DNA of 64,000 nt, taken from contig JAFEMH010007505.1 of assembly GCA_022495995.1 (NCBI GenBank), positions 23,181 through 87,180 of the forward strand, read 5' to 3'. The notes under the pieces are model-generated. The model ran no database searches and had not been told where the DNA came from. It saw nothing but the letters and a program-made list of their open reading frames with translations. This document shows positions 41,451 to 53,920 of this stretch, piece after piece; the stretch's first letter is position 1, and the number at the start of each line of letters is the position of its first letter. Both the position numbers and the translations under genes were made by a program. Source of the stretch: Adenophora triphylla var. japonica. Taxonomy: Eukaryota; Streptophyta; Magnoliopsida; Asterales; Campanulaceae.

Positions 41451-41589
41451 GAGACAGTCTGCAAAAAAAATTGAAGGATCAGATGCATGAATTAAGCAAG
41501 GTCTACCGCATCCCTGCGTGGATCCATAAGGAGGAGGAAGTCATCAACTTCTCCCCAAATGAGCTAGCTAGAAGTTGCGCAGCTCGTGA

Positions 41590-42009
41590 ACAACCTTGGT
41601 AATCAAAGGAAGGATTGACAAATGTGAATCAGAGAGACTCCTCATAGACTCGGTGGCCTCCATGGATATTTTATACTACTCTGCCTTCCAGAAGATGAAT
41701 CTGAAAAATATCATGCTTGAGCCATACTCTAAAAGACTAGAAGACTTCACCAACCATAAAGTTAACACTATTGGGATGATTGACCTACTACTGGAAGTTG
41801 GGGAATATCCCTTCCGAGTTGAGGCCACAGTAACATTCGTGGTCATGGATCTGATAAGTGACTACCATGCCATCATTGGCATTCCAAGTCAAGGAAAACT
41901 TGGGATGGTCACCTCCCTCCCTCACCAGCGAGTTAAATTTCCCACTCGCGCAAGAATTGGATGTGTGAGGTTGACCCCCAAAGACTTCTTGGAACATGAA
42001 AATCTCTAA
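41590..42009 (+). pseudogene. Protease region of G, degenerate
   Basis: A 137-codon frame with LLIDSVASMDILYYSAFQKM, where the family usually has D-N/S-G-S-S; the catalytic motif is damaged. Then AIIGIPSQGKLGMVTSLPHQ and VKFPT follow as in plant gypsy proteases. Confidence 0.75.
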
Positions 42010-42181
42010 GTCTGTAAAAACTACCAGTACCAGTTCTAGGCTTCATCTGATTTTTGCAGTCGAATATGTGAAACACATGATACAAGACATTTAATAAGAT
42101 AACAGTGATGACACAGTTCTGTCTGTCCCAGATATAGCTCCTCATCTCGTCAGCGTCCAGAACTCAGGGGCCAACCTTGAC

Positions 42182-42671
42182 TTGAAACAAGGAGAGCTAC
42201 ATGACATAGACGAACTAGTTGAAATGGAAGACCTAGACATAAATGGTGATGAGGGTAGAAGACTTAGAGAAATAATCATCGAGACTTTGCAATTCCGGGA
42301 TGGTCCCAAAATGGAACCCGTGGATGAATTTGAAGAAATTATACTCAATCCCGACTACCCTAAGCAGAAAATAAAAATTGGAGGGCAACTCTCCCCAGAA
42401 GAAAGGGAGAAGATCATCACCCTACTAAGAAACAACCTAGATGTCTTTGCCTGAAAGGTCGAGGATATGAGAGGAATAAAAGAAGAGGTGGTTGTACACA
42501 ATCTGGAAGTCGACCCGTCTAATAAACCTATCAAGCAAACAAGGAGAATTTTTGCGAATGACAAAGAAGATACAATCAAGAAAGAGGTACAAAAACTGCT
42601 AAGTGCTGGAATTATCAGGGAAACAACTTATCATGTTTATTTGGCCAATGTTGTGATGGTCAAGATGTTGG
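42182..42671 (+). pseudogene. N-terminal RT fragment of G, cut by element E
   Basis: Reads LSPEEREKIITLLRNNLDVFA, then TGA (tryptophan expected), then VEDMRGI and VQKLLSAGIIRETTYHVYLANVVMVK. It is interrupted by the TGTAATGCCC start of E. The rest of RT must lie beyond E, outside the window. Confidence 0.78.
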
Positions 42672-43534
42672 TGTAATGCCCTAGGCGTTTAGTTATGTTT
42701 GACTTATAACTTAAACCGCTATGTAATCGTCTTTATCATTTATTATAGAGAAAGTTTATTTGGTTCATTATATGTTTACATGTTTATTATATTGAATTGC
42801 GTCCCTAGTTATTATGAATATCTAGTATAAGTTGGTAATGGATAATCATGGAGATGATTATATGCATGTGATGCACATTATACTTATGGATACTTGCTAG
42901 AGAACAAGTATTGGACATGACCTACCTATGAGATTTATGACATGGTCTATAGTCATATGTGTCATGATTAAATCTCATAATAGTCGTGTTATTGAATCCT
43001 TAATACCTGAGATTATCATCGTCTTCCACTTGATAAACGTTGTGTTTGATATAGTCTAACACTATCTCTAATCGGATAGCAATAAGGGCTATGTTGGCAC
43101 GATTGGATTCTTGTAGGGAAGAATGATAAGTCAAGACGGGATTTGTCCCTCTCTGTTTGAGAGAGATGTTTTGCTTGGGCCCCTCGATGAATGATGTTGA
43201 TGAAATGTGTGGCCACACTCAAGTGATTTGATAGAGATCAAATGCATTTTGATTATCAACATATTCGGAATCGAGAAAGCATTGAACGATATGAGTTGAC
43301 TTGGACCATGACTCATGTTCAATTGGACATCGTGGACAAAGGGATTGTGACTTTGAACTATCAAGGAATCAAGCTTTGATGTTATATTAATTGTGTGGAC
43401 ATAATGGCTTGCTAGAAACCACTTATGTCTTGTGAGTTTGATGTTTCAAACTCACTACAAACATAAATATAATTCCTATGGGGTCACACACCAAGAACGG
43501 ATTGAAAAATGGCCGAAAAATGGATTTTTGGGTG

Positions 43535-43641
43535 AGGCGGGCGCCTCGCGAAAGGCGAGACGGGCGCCTGGAAGGCAGAAACATCAAAGGGGCTGGAGAA
43601 GGCATGAGGCGGCCGCCTGGGCTTCCTTAGGGCGCGCGCCT
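43535..43641. promoter_or_regulatory. Array of four CGNNCG boxes in E LTR
   Basis: AGGCGGGCGCCT 43535, AGACGGGCGCCT 43558, AGGCGGCCGCCT 43607 and GGGCGCGCGCCT 43630. Spacing is 23, 49, 23, the same as in copia C. A 17-base match, GAGGCGGGCGCCTCGCG, is shared with C (30313-30329). The array lies upstream of the TATA box. Confidence 0.75.
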
Positions 43642-43716
43642 CGGCTCCAGAAACTCCCCCCCCATCCTGTTTTGCTGCAACTCCGATTTTGGATAGGAAA
43701 AGGACTATTTACAAAG

Positions 43717-43724
43717 TATAAATA
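43717..43724 (+). promoter_or_regulatory. TATA box of E LTR
   Basis: TATAAATA, about 75 bp after the last palindromic box. Confidence 0.6.
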
Positions 43725-44658
43725 GACCCCTTTTGCCGGGACACGTTTTTTTCGGGTTTTTGAAACACTAAAATATTGATTTTGATTGAGAATCCAAGAT
43801 CAAAAATACCCCAAATTAATTCCATAAAACAACCATTGATTGTTGAATATTGATTCAACAATCGGAGATCATCTAACAATCAATCAAGAAGTGTTCTTGG
43901 TCCGTTCGCGTGTGGATTACCGATAGAGGGCGATTGTTTTATCACCTAGAGCTTGAAGACTTACAATCGTTGATTCATCACAAGGCCTAGAACAAGGAGA
44001 AGATCAAAACCTTCATCAACGGTTTTGAGATTCGTTTTGAGATTCGATTTTCAGATTCGATTTCAAGCAAACATAATCGCATTAGATTTATGTTACAACC
44101 ATGCGATGTTTGTTATATATAAAACCTTCTAAAATATTTAAGTCTTATGTCATTCCTTGATTAGAACACTTGTGAAATTTTAGGGTATTTTGATGTAGTT
44201 TCGACTCAGTTGGGTGCATCATTATATCTTAATTTGTGATCAAGATGAGATAATGGTTGATATAGTTTTGACTCAGTTAGGTGCATCGTTCCATGTCTCA
44301 TGCGTTTGAAAAAGGTTTTGACTTAATTGGTGCTTTCAAATGAGATTTGACTCAATGCATAGATGAGATTTAAAACATGTTTTTGACATATGATGTCCAA
44401 GGAAATCTCATAAAAGACCTAAGATTCGTATAGTGATATGATTGATGTTTCTACCTAAATAAATTGATTTCGGGCATTGACTCAGTTAAACCAAAATCAA
44501 GTGAAATATGGATCTTAGCCTACTATGATTATATGATACATGTTTGTATTTGAAGGTGTATAATTTAGTGGGAGTATTTATGAAATACATTATTTGCTCT
44601 TAGATGATAAATGTGTTGATACTTATGTGTTTCATTGTTTGCATATTTTATTGTAGTA

Positions 44659-44927
44659 ATGGCAACTCACAATAATAAGCCCCTGTCACTGCGATCCGTC
44701 CTTGACAAGCTCAAAGAGAACGGTTCTAAGGCAAGAGAAGAAATTGTACGTTCTTGACGAACCCATTCCACCTCCACATGCTTACAATGCATCAAGGGCA
44801 GACAAGGATGCTCACAAGAAACATGTTGATGATTCTAATGATGTGACATGCCTTATGCTTGCCACCATGTCTAAGGCCCTTCAGAAGGACCTTGAGCACA
44901 TGGAAGTTGCTTTTGATCTTGCGGAGC
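44659..44927 (+). pseudogene. gag of E, first part
   Basis: ATG 44659 starts MATHNNKPLSLRSVLDKLKE. A shift or small deletion near 44725 changes frame to VLRQEKKLYVLDEPIPP and NDVTCLMLATMSKALQKDLE, the N-terminal copia gag. D is inserted at GCGGAGC; the reading continues at 61966. Confidence 0.82.
44923..44927. repeat. Target-site duplication of element D (GGAGC), left copy
   Basis: GGAGC here and at 61961-61965; removing D restores GCGGAGCGCTTAAAGG in the gag frame. Confidence 0.88.
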
Positions 44928-45122
44928 TGTAAGTACCCCAATCTGGATCACACCCTTTCAAACACACGGGAAACACCACAGACTCATCAACACAGTCTCG
45001 ACGACCCCTCTCACTCAAAACCCTCTCTAAACCCCCAGCCAAACCAAGGGAGGAGCCTTCCTGGGATAAAAAGGGACAAAAGGACCTTTCGGGAATTTTC
45101 AGGAAATTGGAAAAGCAATAAT

Positions 45123-45373
45123 GGTCCGTACGGACCTCTTTGTTATCATAATTACTGAATCCCCTTAAAGTCCACAATATTCCCTCAAATCCCGGAGAAA
45201 ATGATTACCCTTATGCTTAGTTGGTCCGTACGGACCTCTTTGCATGCAAGATGGTCCGTACGGACCTTATTGCTCAGGGGACACCATAATTACAGAATAT
45301 TCACCATCATCACATATTCCCTCAAATCAAGGAAAACCAAAAAACTGGATTACCAGGGAGGTCCGTACGGATC
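45123..45373. promoter_or_regulatory. Four CGNNCG boxes in D 5' LTR
   Basis: GGTCCGTACGGACC (a perfect 14-bp palindrome) at 45123-45136, 45223-45236 and 45253-45266, and GGTCCGTACGGATC at 45360-45373. Spacing is 100, 30 and 107 bp. The last box is about 20 bp upstream of the TATA box. Confidence 0.7.
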
Positions 45374-45394
45374 TCTTTGCACCAAATCTGGCAC

Positions 45395-45403
45395 TATAAA
45401 TAG
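45395..45403 (+). promoter_or_regulatory. TATA box of D 5' LTR
   Basis: TATAAATAG followed by AGGGCTCCCCC. Confidence 0.65.
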
Positions 45404-46410
45404 AGGGCTCCCCCTCCTCATTTTCACACACCTCCCTCTTCTCTCTTCTTCCCTTAGCCTTCTGGCTCCCCTCTAAGTCCTCTCGAGGCACTCCCGGCCC
45501 CTTTCGGATCCTTCCGAGGCCTTCCGAGCCCCCTCGTGGTGCTCCGAAGCCTCCCCGAGCGCTCCCGAGACGCTCCCGCGCCCCAAGGCACTCTCGAGGT
45601 ACTGCACGAGGCCCCTCGTGGTACTCCGAGGCCTTGCCGGTCTTTCCACGGTGTCCCGCTCTTTCCGAGTCAAATCGGCGATCCCAAACCACGCCGAAAC
45701 TCGCCCGAGTGACTCCCGCCACCACAACGCACGCCGAACCTCTCGCCCGAGTGATCCCGACGATCCCCACGCACGCCGAACCTCTCGCCCGAACGCAGCC
45801 TCGCAACCTCAACTCACGCCGAAACTCGTCCCATGAGACAACCAGCATCTCCCGAAGCAATCCTAATCCGCACCGGAACGCTACTCCGACCTCAAAAACT
45901 ACTCCCTGGGAAGACAGACACAAACCAACATTGGTAAGGCTTCCTTCCATTACTATTTCAATACATTTCCATACATAGCATACAATGTAGACATCCGATA
46001 CAGCATGCATTTTTAAAAGCACACACACACACACAACATTTAAAGGATATTAGGGGTATCCGAAAGACTCGTTTTACGAGGCTACTCGGGTGAGCTCTAA
46101 TATTCTAATATTCTCTTCCCGAGGAGTCATCTCGACCTCCGAACTCAAAATCTCATCACACAAAAACAGCTTTAAAATTATCTTTAAACCGATGCCCTTT
46201 TTCAATGTTTTGGGCTTAATAAAACGGCGTGGCGACTCTACAAATGCGAAAACAAACGGCGAGACACCTCCAACTCGCAACGCTAAAACGGAATAAGCCA
46301 GATGCCGGGGCGCGATTGCGCTGCCTCTCGGATCCGGGCGACTTCCCGAACAACGACGAATGCGAAATGCCGGGGCTCACGCGCGAGCCGGATCCCTGGT
46401 AATTTCGGTT

Positions 46411-46428
46411 AGGCGACTCTGTGGGGAC
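46411..46428 (+). other. Primer-binding site of D, altered
   Basis: AGGCGACTCTGTGGGGAC, the tRNA-Arg-type site with a changed first base and one missing base compared with A and B. Confidence 0.6.
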
Positions 46429-47780
46429 ATTTTGTTTTAAAAACTTTTAAACAAAACAAAAGATTTTTTAAAACGATGATGAGGGTCAAACTTTCATTTT
46501 ACCTCTTCCTTTAACTGTTGTGTGTGTGTGCACGTGCTTTACTTTTTATTTTACAAAAAAAAATGAAAATACAAAAAAAAAAAAAAATGCATTAATATAC
46601 ATCTGCGCATACATTTAAAATTCTTCAAAAACTTCGTTTACTCGTAAAAGAATTTTAGAGACCGCACACTACGCGCACTGCCGCCTGCTTACACCGCACT
46701 CTACTCACACCGTCTGCCTCGGTTACACCGCACGCTACGCGCACCGCCGCCTCGGATACACCGCACACTACAACCCTCAACCCGGAGTGGTCTCGGTTGC
46801 GGTCCGTTTGGTCTTCCTAGGCCTCTTGGACGCGCGCGGGATCATTCCAAACATCCCATCCTAGCCAAGCGTCAACCATGCACGCTTGAGTCTTGAGTCA
46901 CACTCGTCCGTACTCGGTTGGTTTTTACCCGGCCCGTGTCATACAAATGGCTCGGATACATATACCATGCCGGCCATTTTTCGAGTCAAGGCTCTAACTC
47001 AAGATCCTCGCAAGCAAAGCGATGAAAGGTCATGCTAAAATCTTGACTCGATCTTGATTTCCGAAGCTACACCTGCACGATGTTCCGTCCCGGATATACA
47101 TCCATGCTCACATGACACCATGTCATCACGCCTTTGATACGTCGCCATGAGAATATGACCCGGCCCAACGCCTAACTTCACAGATCCCTTGCGCAAGCAA
47201 GGTAAAGAGAGGTCATGCCGAACTCTTGACCTGATCTTGACTCGGTGGCCGGCTCGGTTCACTATTCACATGGCTAACGCATCAAAACGAACATGACAGC
47301 TTGGTCCTTAGGTTCGATTTTTCTTTTAGGCCTGGTGGAAACCGCTTGCACTATAGGACCCTCGCCCGGGGCCGTCCACCCCGGGATGTCGAAATACGAG
47401 GTGCAAAACGAGGGGCTTATAGCCGCACGTATGGTCTCCACCGACCCAGATCTAGCATAGTTGCGAAAAAGAAGAGAAATATTTTCCAACCTACCTAGGA
47501 TTCTCGAGAAAATACTGTTTTAAGTAAATTAAAACAACAAAAAAAAAATCGAGAAAATAAAAGAAACGGAAACCGCATGCCACGTGAGCTTTCCCCTTTT
47601 ATCCCGTTAGGCCATTCCCGTGTCTAAACCTTGCCCGTCACCCTCCAGCTAATGTAGAGTGGTCGAGAGTACCCGGAACCCGTCTCCTCAGGTGTCAAAC
47701 AAAGAAGGTCCTACCTCCTTCCTGACTCTGTCACCGGGACAGGTCCCGTCAATTCCCCCTGGCCAAGTCGGTGGATAACA
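46429..47780 (+). other. Leader of element D
   Basis: Non-coding. A poly(A)-rich stretch lies near 46554-46588. A tandem repeat at 46662-46790 uses the unit ACACCGCACACTACGCGCACCGCCGCC. The block AACCCGGAGTGGT and GGGATCATTCCAAAC matches the leader of F on the other strand. Confidence 0.55.
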
Positions 47781-48690
47781 ACGATGAGAACGGGACCTTA
47801 CCCCCAAGAAATTTCCCAACATTGGAAGAAGTTTGGCAGAGTCCTCATGGCTATTGAGAAATGTCAAGGTGAGCAACAAGCTCGGATCGAAGGTGCCATG
47901 CACCACTTCGGAACATTAGCCACCCAACTACCCGGGGCTTCCCAAGTCATGATCTGCTCCTACAGCCTCTAACATCTCTCATTGTCCCCCGTAAGTCAAC
48001 CTCGTTACCCTCGTACGAGCCATGCGGTTATGACATAAGGCCACAAAACCTTCCGTAGGAAAGCCTCGCCCATCCAACCTCCCGAGGTCCCGGTACCACC
48101 GCCGAACAACGAACACATCCGGTGGGACGTGCAAGGACAGAAGTGCTTGTCTGGAAATGGAATTCCAGGATGCAATTAACGAGGGCCGTCTCGACGAAAG
48201 AAGAAGCTATCTTCTCAACAAAAACTGAAAAAGAGGTACGAATCCGGTGATCCCACAATCGGAACCCTTGGAGAACCCTCGTGAAAGTTTGACTACTACG
48301 TCATCTACTCCAAGAAATCTCCCGGCCTAGTTCTCGCACAAGGCCACGGCAATGTTTGCTCCATGATCAGCCGGGACGAGCTTCGCACCGCCACCAAAGG
48401 CCCGAAGGTCCAGATAATCCAACCCTATCTTGGGAAGATCTCAAAGCCACTATTGATGCTTCAAATCAAGGCTATGACAAGTAAACGAATTGAAATGCGC
48501 AGGCTTATGCCAATCAGGCTCCTCCCACTACGTAAATAGGAGAGACAAGCAAAACCATAAGTCCAGGGTGAATGTTCGACACGTTCCGGTCAAATCCCAA
48601 AGAATCCTCCACGGACAGACAAAAGGCCAGCATACCCGAGCCACGAACCGAAAAGGGACCCTACGCCTAAAGAAGCCGAAACCTTGGACC
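47781..48690 (+). pseudogene. Probable gag relic of D
   Basis: The position demands gag. Short open pieces (for example 47784-47972, ISQHWKKFGRVLMAIEKCQG) and a fragment reading EFQDAINEGRL near 48160-48195 are all I can see, and I cannot align them securely with the gag of A. Frameshifts are frequent. Confidence 0.35.
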
Positions 48691-48699
48691 CAAAGGTTG

Positions 48700-49600
48700 A
48701 AGATCTGTCTTGACACAGCTCAAGCGCACTCAGGCTAACATCTCACTCTGGTCCTTACTCACTTCATCTTACCCGCACAAGCTCAAGTTGGAGGAAAGCT
48801 CCGGCCTGCACCATGGTTCCCATCACGCTGACACCCGATGAAGCAGCTCGGATGATTGGCAACGTCAATTACAAAGAATATCATCACCTTCACGTGAGCT
48901 CGACCTTCCAAAATTTGGGGCCGACCATAACGAGCCTCTCTACATAACAGCTCAACCGGACGAGCGTGGTCTCCCACGGTGTTGGTAGACGGGGATCATC
49001 CATGAACGTCCTTCCCGCCAAAATGATGGATTTGCTAGGGATCAAAGCAATCGATCTAAAGCCCTCGACTCGTGCAATCAAGGCATACGACTCAACATCC
49101 CGCCCGCCTTGGGAATAGCCACCTTGAACCCGTGGTTTGGAAAACAAATGGTCCCGACGGATTTCCAAGTCATCGACATCCCGATCACATTCACCGCCAT
49201 TTTGGGACGCCCTTGGCTACACCAGATCAATGGGGTTTCATCCACTCTTCATCAGTGCGTAAAGTTCGTCCAAGGAACAGATCTTACCATCATCTACGGT
49301 GATAGCGTAGTCAACGAAAGGACCGACACAAACGGCATCCCGGTCTTAGAGATCAAACCCGACGATGATGGCATGATGCTAACAGGGTTCACCATCGAAA
49401 GCCCAAAGGCCCAAGTGTGCCACATAGACCTCGCCTTTGATTTGGGGACAAGATCCCTCCCCCGATGAAAATGATGAAGCACATGAACTACATCCCGGGG
49501 CTCGGTTTGGGAAAACGCCATCGTGGCACTCAATGTATCATCAATATCAAAGAACAGAATACCCGCACGGCCTGGGATACTCTCCTACTCCCGAACACAT
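48700..49600 (+). pseudogene. Protease region of D, frameshifted
   Basis: Across frames it matches A: QLKRTQANISLWSLLTSSYP near 48718, NVLPAKMMDLLGI near 49005, then a 119-codon frame (49109-49468) with FQVIDIPITFTAILGRPWLH and STLHQCVKFVQ. MNYIPGLGLGKR lies near 49480-49515. The D-N-G-S site near 48985 is damaged by indels. Confidence 0.8.
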
Positions 49601-50399
49601 TGCGGAGGACAAGCGAGCTGCACGAAAACGCTCTACCGATAACAAAAGAGGCTTGCACGCCATCTCCGATCTTCGTCCTTACAGCTTCGACATGACCAAG
49701 TACTTCACAAAGAAGGCCGGCAACTTGGAAGTTAAGATCCGTAAAAGGGAACGAGAGTCGATCGGTGCCAAACAAAGCCGGCCGACAACCATGGACAAGC
49801 TCCAAAGCAGTAACTTCGGCAAGATTCGAAGGCCTCAAGCCAAATCCCGTCCGAAGAGCATTTCTCGACACACCGCCTCTACGGGATCCACGACCACCAC
49901 TATTCACAACGAATTTTGGTTCGGGAAAACTCCCTCTTTGGCGGAAGAACTCGAAAAACTCTCTGTCAACACTCCCGCCCTCAACAAGCGGGGACGAGTC
50001 CGCATTCGAGCTAGTAATGCCCAAGACAAAAGCAAAAGACTCCGCAGATGATGCTTGGGACGAGCCACCGCTCCACCGCTCTTCAAAGAAGAAATCGAGA
50101 TGCCGGATCTAATCGATTTTGTTTCGATAACTCTGTGATAGCAATGATCGGGAACGGTGACATAAAGCCCTTCAAGCCCCATCTCCTATCAAGCTCATTG
50201 CCACTCAATAACTGGGCCACCTTCTCCGGACCCACATCTAGCAAAAAGGACATGATCGAACAACTTGGTCTGACCCCTCGAGTCCTAGAGTCTAGTGTCA
50301 AAACTCATCCACGAGTCCATTAGCTTTGAATTTGAGTCTCTCGAGTCATCCGATGGCCTCACGCCGTAAGATTACGAACTCATTGCCAATAATGTATTC

Positions 50400-52320
50400 C
50401 CGTATGCTCTTAATGAATGCTTCGATCTTTCCGAGTATCCTCTCATTGCATCTTTAACAACCGATAAATTAACTAACACACAAACAGCTAATAACGATTC
50501 ACTTGATAAAGAAGCGGACACATTAAACGAACAATACATTAAGCACATCTTTAAGCATGTTGTCAAACGAGAGAAAAACCGGGCCCAAGCTGCCGAGGAG
50601 GTTTTAACCAAAGTGAATTTGGGAACTGCTGAAGAGCCAAAAGAGACGCAAATCGGAAGTTTCTTCACCGGCATAGAGCAAGACGCATTGACTGCACTGC
50701 TCAAAGAGTTCGTGGACGTGTTCGCTTGGTCTTACCGAGACATGCCCGGATTAGATCCTAACATTGTGGAACACCGGATTCCCTTAAATCCCGAGGCTAA
50801 GCCCATCAAGCAAAAGCTACGCCGAATCAAGCCGGAATGGTCTTTACAAGTCAAAAAGGAGATCGAAAAAATGCTCCGCGTTGGCTTCATCAGGGTGATC
50901 GAGTACCCCACATGGCTCTCCAATATCGTCACGGTCACCAAGGCCAATGGAAAAGTACGCTGTTGCGTGGACTTCCAAGATCTCAACAAAGCAAGTCCCA
51001 AGGATGATTTTCCACTACCCAACATCGACATGTTGGTAGACACTACAGCCAATTTTGAAGTCAAGTCCTTCGTGGACGGTTTTGCCGGCTACAATCAAAT
51101 CAAGATGGCCGAAGAAGACCAAGAAAAACAGCTTTCACAACCCCTGGGGGAACCTACTGCTACACAATAATACCGTTCGGACTAAAGAACTGCCGGGCTA
51201 CCTACCAACGGGCAGCAACCGCCCTCTTTCCACGATATGATCCACAAAGAGATCGAAGTGTACGTCGATGACATGATCGTTCACTCAAAGGGATCAGACG
51301 GACAACACCTCACTGCACTTGAAAATTCTTCAATCGCCTCCGAAAACACTCAATGAGGCTTAACCCCGCCAAATGCACATTTGGGGTTAGCCGAGGCAAG
51401 GTTTTGGGATACATGGTCACCGAGAGAGGCATCGAGGTTGATCCTCAAAAGATCAAGGCTATCATCGAAATGAGACCACCGCAAACTCGCATGAGGTGAA
51501 AAGCTTCGTGGGCCGCCCGCAATATATCGCCCGCTTCGTCAACCAATTGACCTCTATGTGCGAGCCAATCTTCAAACTGATGAAGAAGAACGCCGACATC
51601 GAATGGAACTCAATGCCAAGATGCCTTTGAAAAAATAAAAAGCATACCTTGTGAGTCCTCCAATTCTCTCGTCCTCCCCACGAGGAAAAGCCACTATTGC
51701 TATACCTAACCGTGACCGAGCACCGCGGCTTGGAGCCATGCTCTGTCAAGAAAAGAAGGAGTCACGAGTCGAAAACGCCATCTATTTCGCTTTCGGTAGA
51801 AAGTTTCAAGGCGCCGAACTCAATTACTCGGCCCTCGAGAAAACCTGTGGCAGCTACGGTATGGGTTGTCGGGAAACTACGGCACTACATGCAATCGCAC
51901 ACCTGGTACACTTGGTTTCCAAAATGGACCCGATCAGTACCTCTTCGACAAACCATCTCTCGCTGAATGAGGCTCGCCAAATGGTCTTTCTTCCTAGCGG
52001 AATTTGACATCAAGTACGTAAACCAAAAGTCAATCAAGGGACGGGCCATGGCTGAACAACCGGCCGATTTCCCAACCGACGCAGGCTCGAGGCCCCGAAC
52101 CACAATTTCCCAGACGAGGGAATCTTCGCAATCGAAGGCGAAAACCGATGGCAAACTGTTCTTCGACGGAGCAGCCAACAAAAAGGGAAACGGCATCGGT
52201 ATGCTCTTGGTAGATCCTGTGGACGGAGCACACCCCAATTGCTATAAAGCTCAATTTCGAGGTAACCAACAATGCCGCCGAATATGAGGGCTGCGCCGGA
52301 CTACAAGCCGCACTCGAGAG
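50400..52320 (+). pseudogene. Reverse transcriptase and RNase H domains of D, frameshifted
   Basis: The frame 50613-51170 reads MNLGTAEEPKETQIGSFFTG, DVFAWSYRDMPGLDPNIVEH and CVDFQDLNKASPKDDFPLPN up to FVDGFAGYNQIK. After a shift comes EVYVDDMIVHSKGSDGQH near 51255-51300. RNase H NYSALEKTCG and VHLVSKMDPI lie near 51820-51930. The second RNase H KLFFDGAANKKGNGIGMLLV is near 52155-52215, then NNAAEYEGCAG. At least six indels. Confidence 0.85.
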
Positions 52321-53920
52321 GAATGTCCGAAACTCGAATTTTATGGGGACTCAGCCTTGATCATCAACCAAGTCTCCAACAAGTGGAAAACCATAGACCC
52401 GGGCTTGCAAAAATACCATGCCCGCATGGAGGACCTCATCACACAATTCGAAGAGGTCACCTTCCACTACTTGCCAAGAGACCGAAACAGGTTTGCAGAT
52501 GCCTTAGCCACCTTGGCTTCCCTTGTGGAAATCCACAAGGAAAAGCAATCAAACCCTTCAAAGTCGGACGAAAGGAAATTCCCGCCACCGTTGTGAGATC
52601 GAACCGTAACTCTAAGCCCGTCAATGAGCCACGGTATAACCAGATCTTCCAATACCTCAGAACGGGGAAACCACCTTCATGAACAAGGGAGACCCACACA
52701 CGTAAGGGGTCAAAACCAAGAGCATCATGGCCCTAAAACGCCTTGCCTCTCACTTCGTCATCTTCGGGGACATGCTATACAAGAAACGCTACCGTGGGCC
52801 ACTCCTACGCCGCATCGCCCAAGAAGAAGCAAACAAGTTCATAAACGAAGTCCACAATGGGGCTTGCGGTCCCCACATGAACGCCGAGCCCCGATGCAAA
52901 TCATTCTCGGGGATGGGCTACACATCGGATCTCCATGGAGTGCGCATTGCATCCACTTTGTCCGAAGCCGCGACAAGTGCCAACGGTTCTCCAACCTCAA
53001 TCATCTACCTCCCTACGATCTCTACCGCATGACTACACCTTTGGCCATTTGCCACTTGGGGAATTGACGTCATCGGGAAAATCGCTCCGCTGTAGCAACG
53101 GTCACGAGTTCATCTTAGTAGCCATCGACTACTTCACCAAATGGGTCGAAGCCAAGTCCTACAAGGTACTCACCTCCAAGAAGGTCGCGCATTTCCTCAA
53201 GGAAAACATCATCTGCCGATACGGCATCCCAAATGAGGTCATATCGTACAACGGCTCACACTTCGAAGGGGAATTCGACATCGGCCGGCTGAATTCAAGA
53301 TCACACGCCACAAATCTTCTCCCTACCGGGCCCACAAACAAACGGCGCCGTGGAAGCAAAGCAAACAAAACCCTCGAACGGATCATCCGAAAATGACCAC
53401 CCGAGGATGAGATTGGCCCGAGAAGTTGCACCTGCACTTTGGGGCTACCGCACATCGCCGAATCGGAAACCCACGGGAGAAACCCCATTTGCCCTGACAT
53501 ACGGGATGGAAGCAGTCCTTCCCATCGAGCCGGAAATTCCCTCACCCGAGTGCCGCTGGAAAATGACATCAACGAAGTCGAATGGCTCACGGCCGACATG
53601 ACGAATTGGCTCACGCTAGACGAGCGACGACTAAAAGCCATGGAACACGTCCGAGCCTATCAAAGCGGGATGGCTAGAGCTTTCGACAAGAAATTCAAAT
53701 CCCGAGACATCGGGAAGGCGACCTTGTACTCAAAGAAAAGCCTCCCACTCGAACCAACCCACCGGGAAAATGGGAACCAACGTGGATCAGGCTTCCCATT
53801 GTGGTTCAAAAGATCTTCTCCCGAGGCGCCATGTCGTGGATCTAGACGGCAATCCCTTCATGAATCCACCAACGGAAGCAAACTTCGCAGATACTTCGCC
53901 CTAAAGAACAACGGCGCATC
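52321..53920 (+). pseudogene. Integrase of D, frameshifted
   Basis: Starts with LIINQVSNKWKTIDPGLQKY and LPRDRNRFADALATLASLVE; there is no stop here, unlike A and B (ARMEDLITQF in place of AYIA-stop). VHNGACGPHMNA (zinc domain) is near 52850. HEFILVAIDYFTKWVEAKSY, RYGIPNEVIS and ALTYGMEAVLPIEPEIPSP follow in various frames. Confidence 0.83.

Larger units (their letters stand above)
40338..42671 (+). mobile_element. Element G: degenerate Ty3/gypsy gag-pol remnant
   Basis: A coding remnant in which gag, protease and the start of RT can be followed in order. It is bounded on the left by the outer end of the F LTR and on the right by the start of copia E. No LTR of G is in the window. This is the oldest layer. 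Confidence 0.8.
42672..44658 (+). mobile_element. Element E 5' LTR and leader
   Basis: Contains four palindromic boxes (43535-43641) and TATA box TATAAATA at 43717-43724. Downstream is AT-rich sequence with short repeats on GACTCA(G)TT(A/G)GGTGCATC (44205-44345) and GAGATTCG/CAGATTCGATT (44025-44065). Apart from the first 110 codons across the boxes, which are not convincing, there is no gene. Confidence 0.65.
44928..46407 (+). mobile_element. Element D 5' LTR
   Basis: TGTAAGTACCCC..GTAATTTC. TATA box TATAAATAG is at 45395-45403; it has four palindromic boxes, a CA microsatellite near 46019-46034 and a GGCGTGGCGACTC block near the end. Confidence 0.88.

Noticed and set aside
44567..44574. 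AGTGGGAG resembling a copia polypurine tract
   Set aside because: It lies upstream of the gag of E rather than before a 3' LTR, and no LTR start follows.
46907..46918. Possible decayed D-type box GTCCGTACTCGG in the D leader
   Set aside because: One half-site is lost and there is no partner at the usual spacing; too weak to call.
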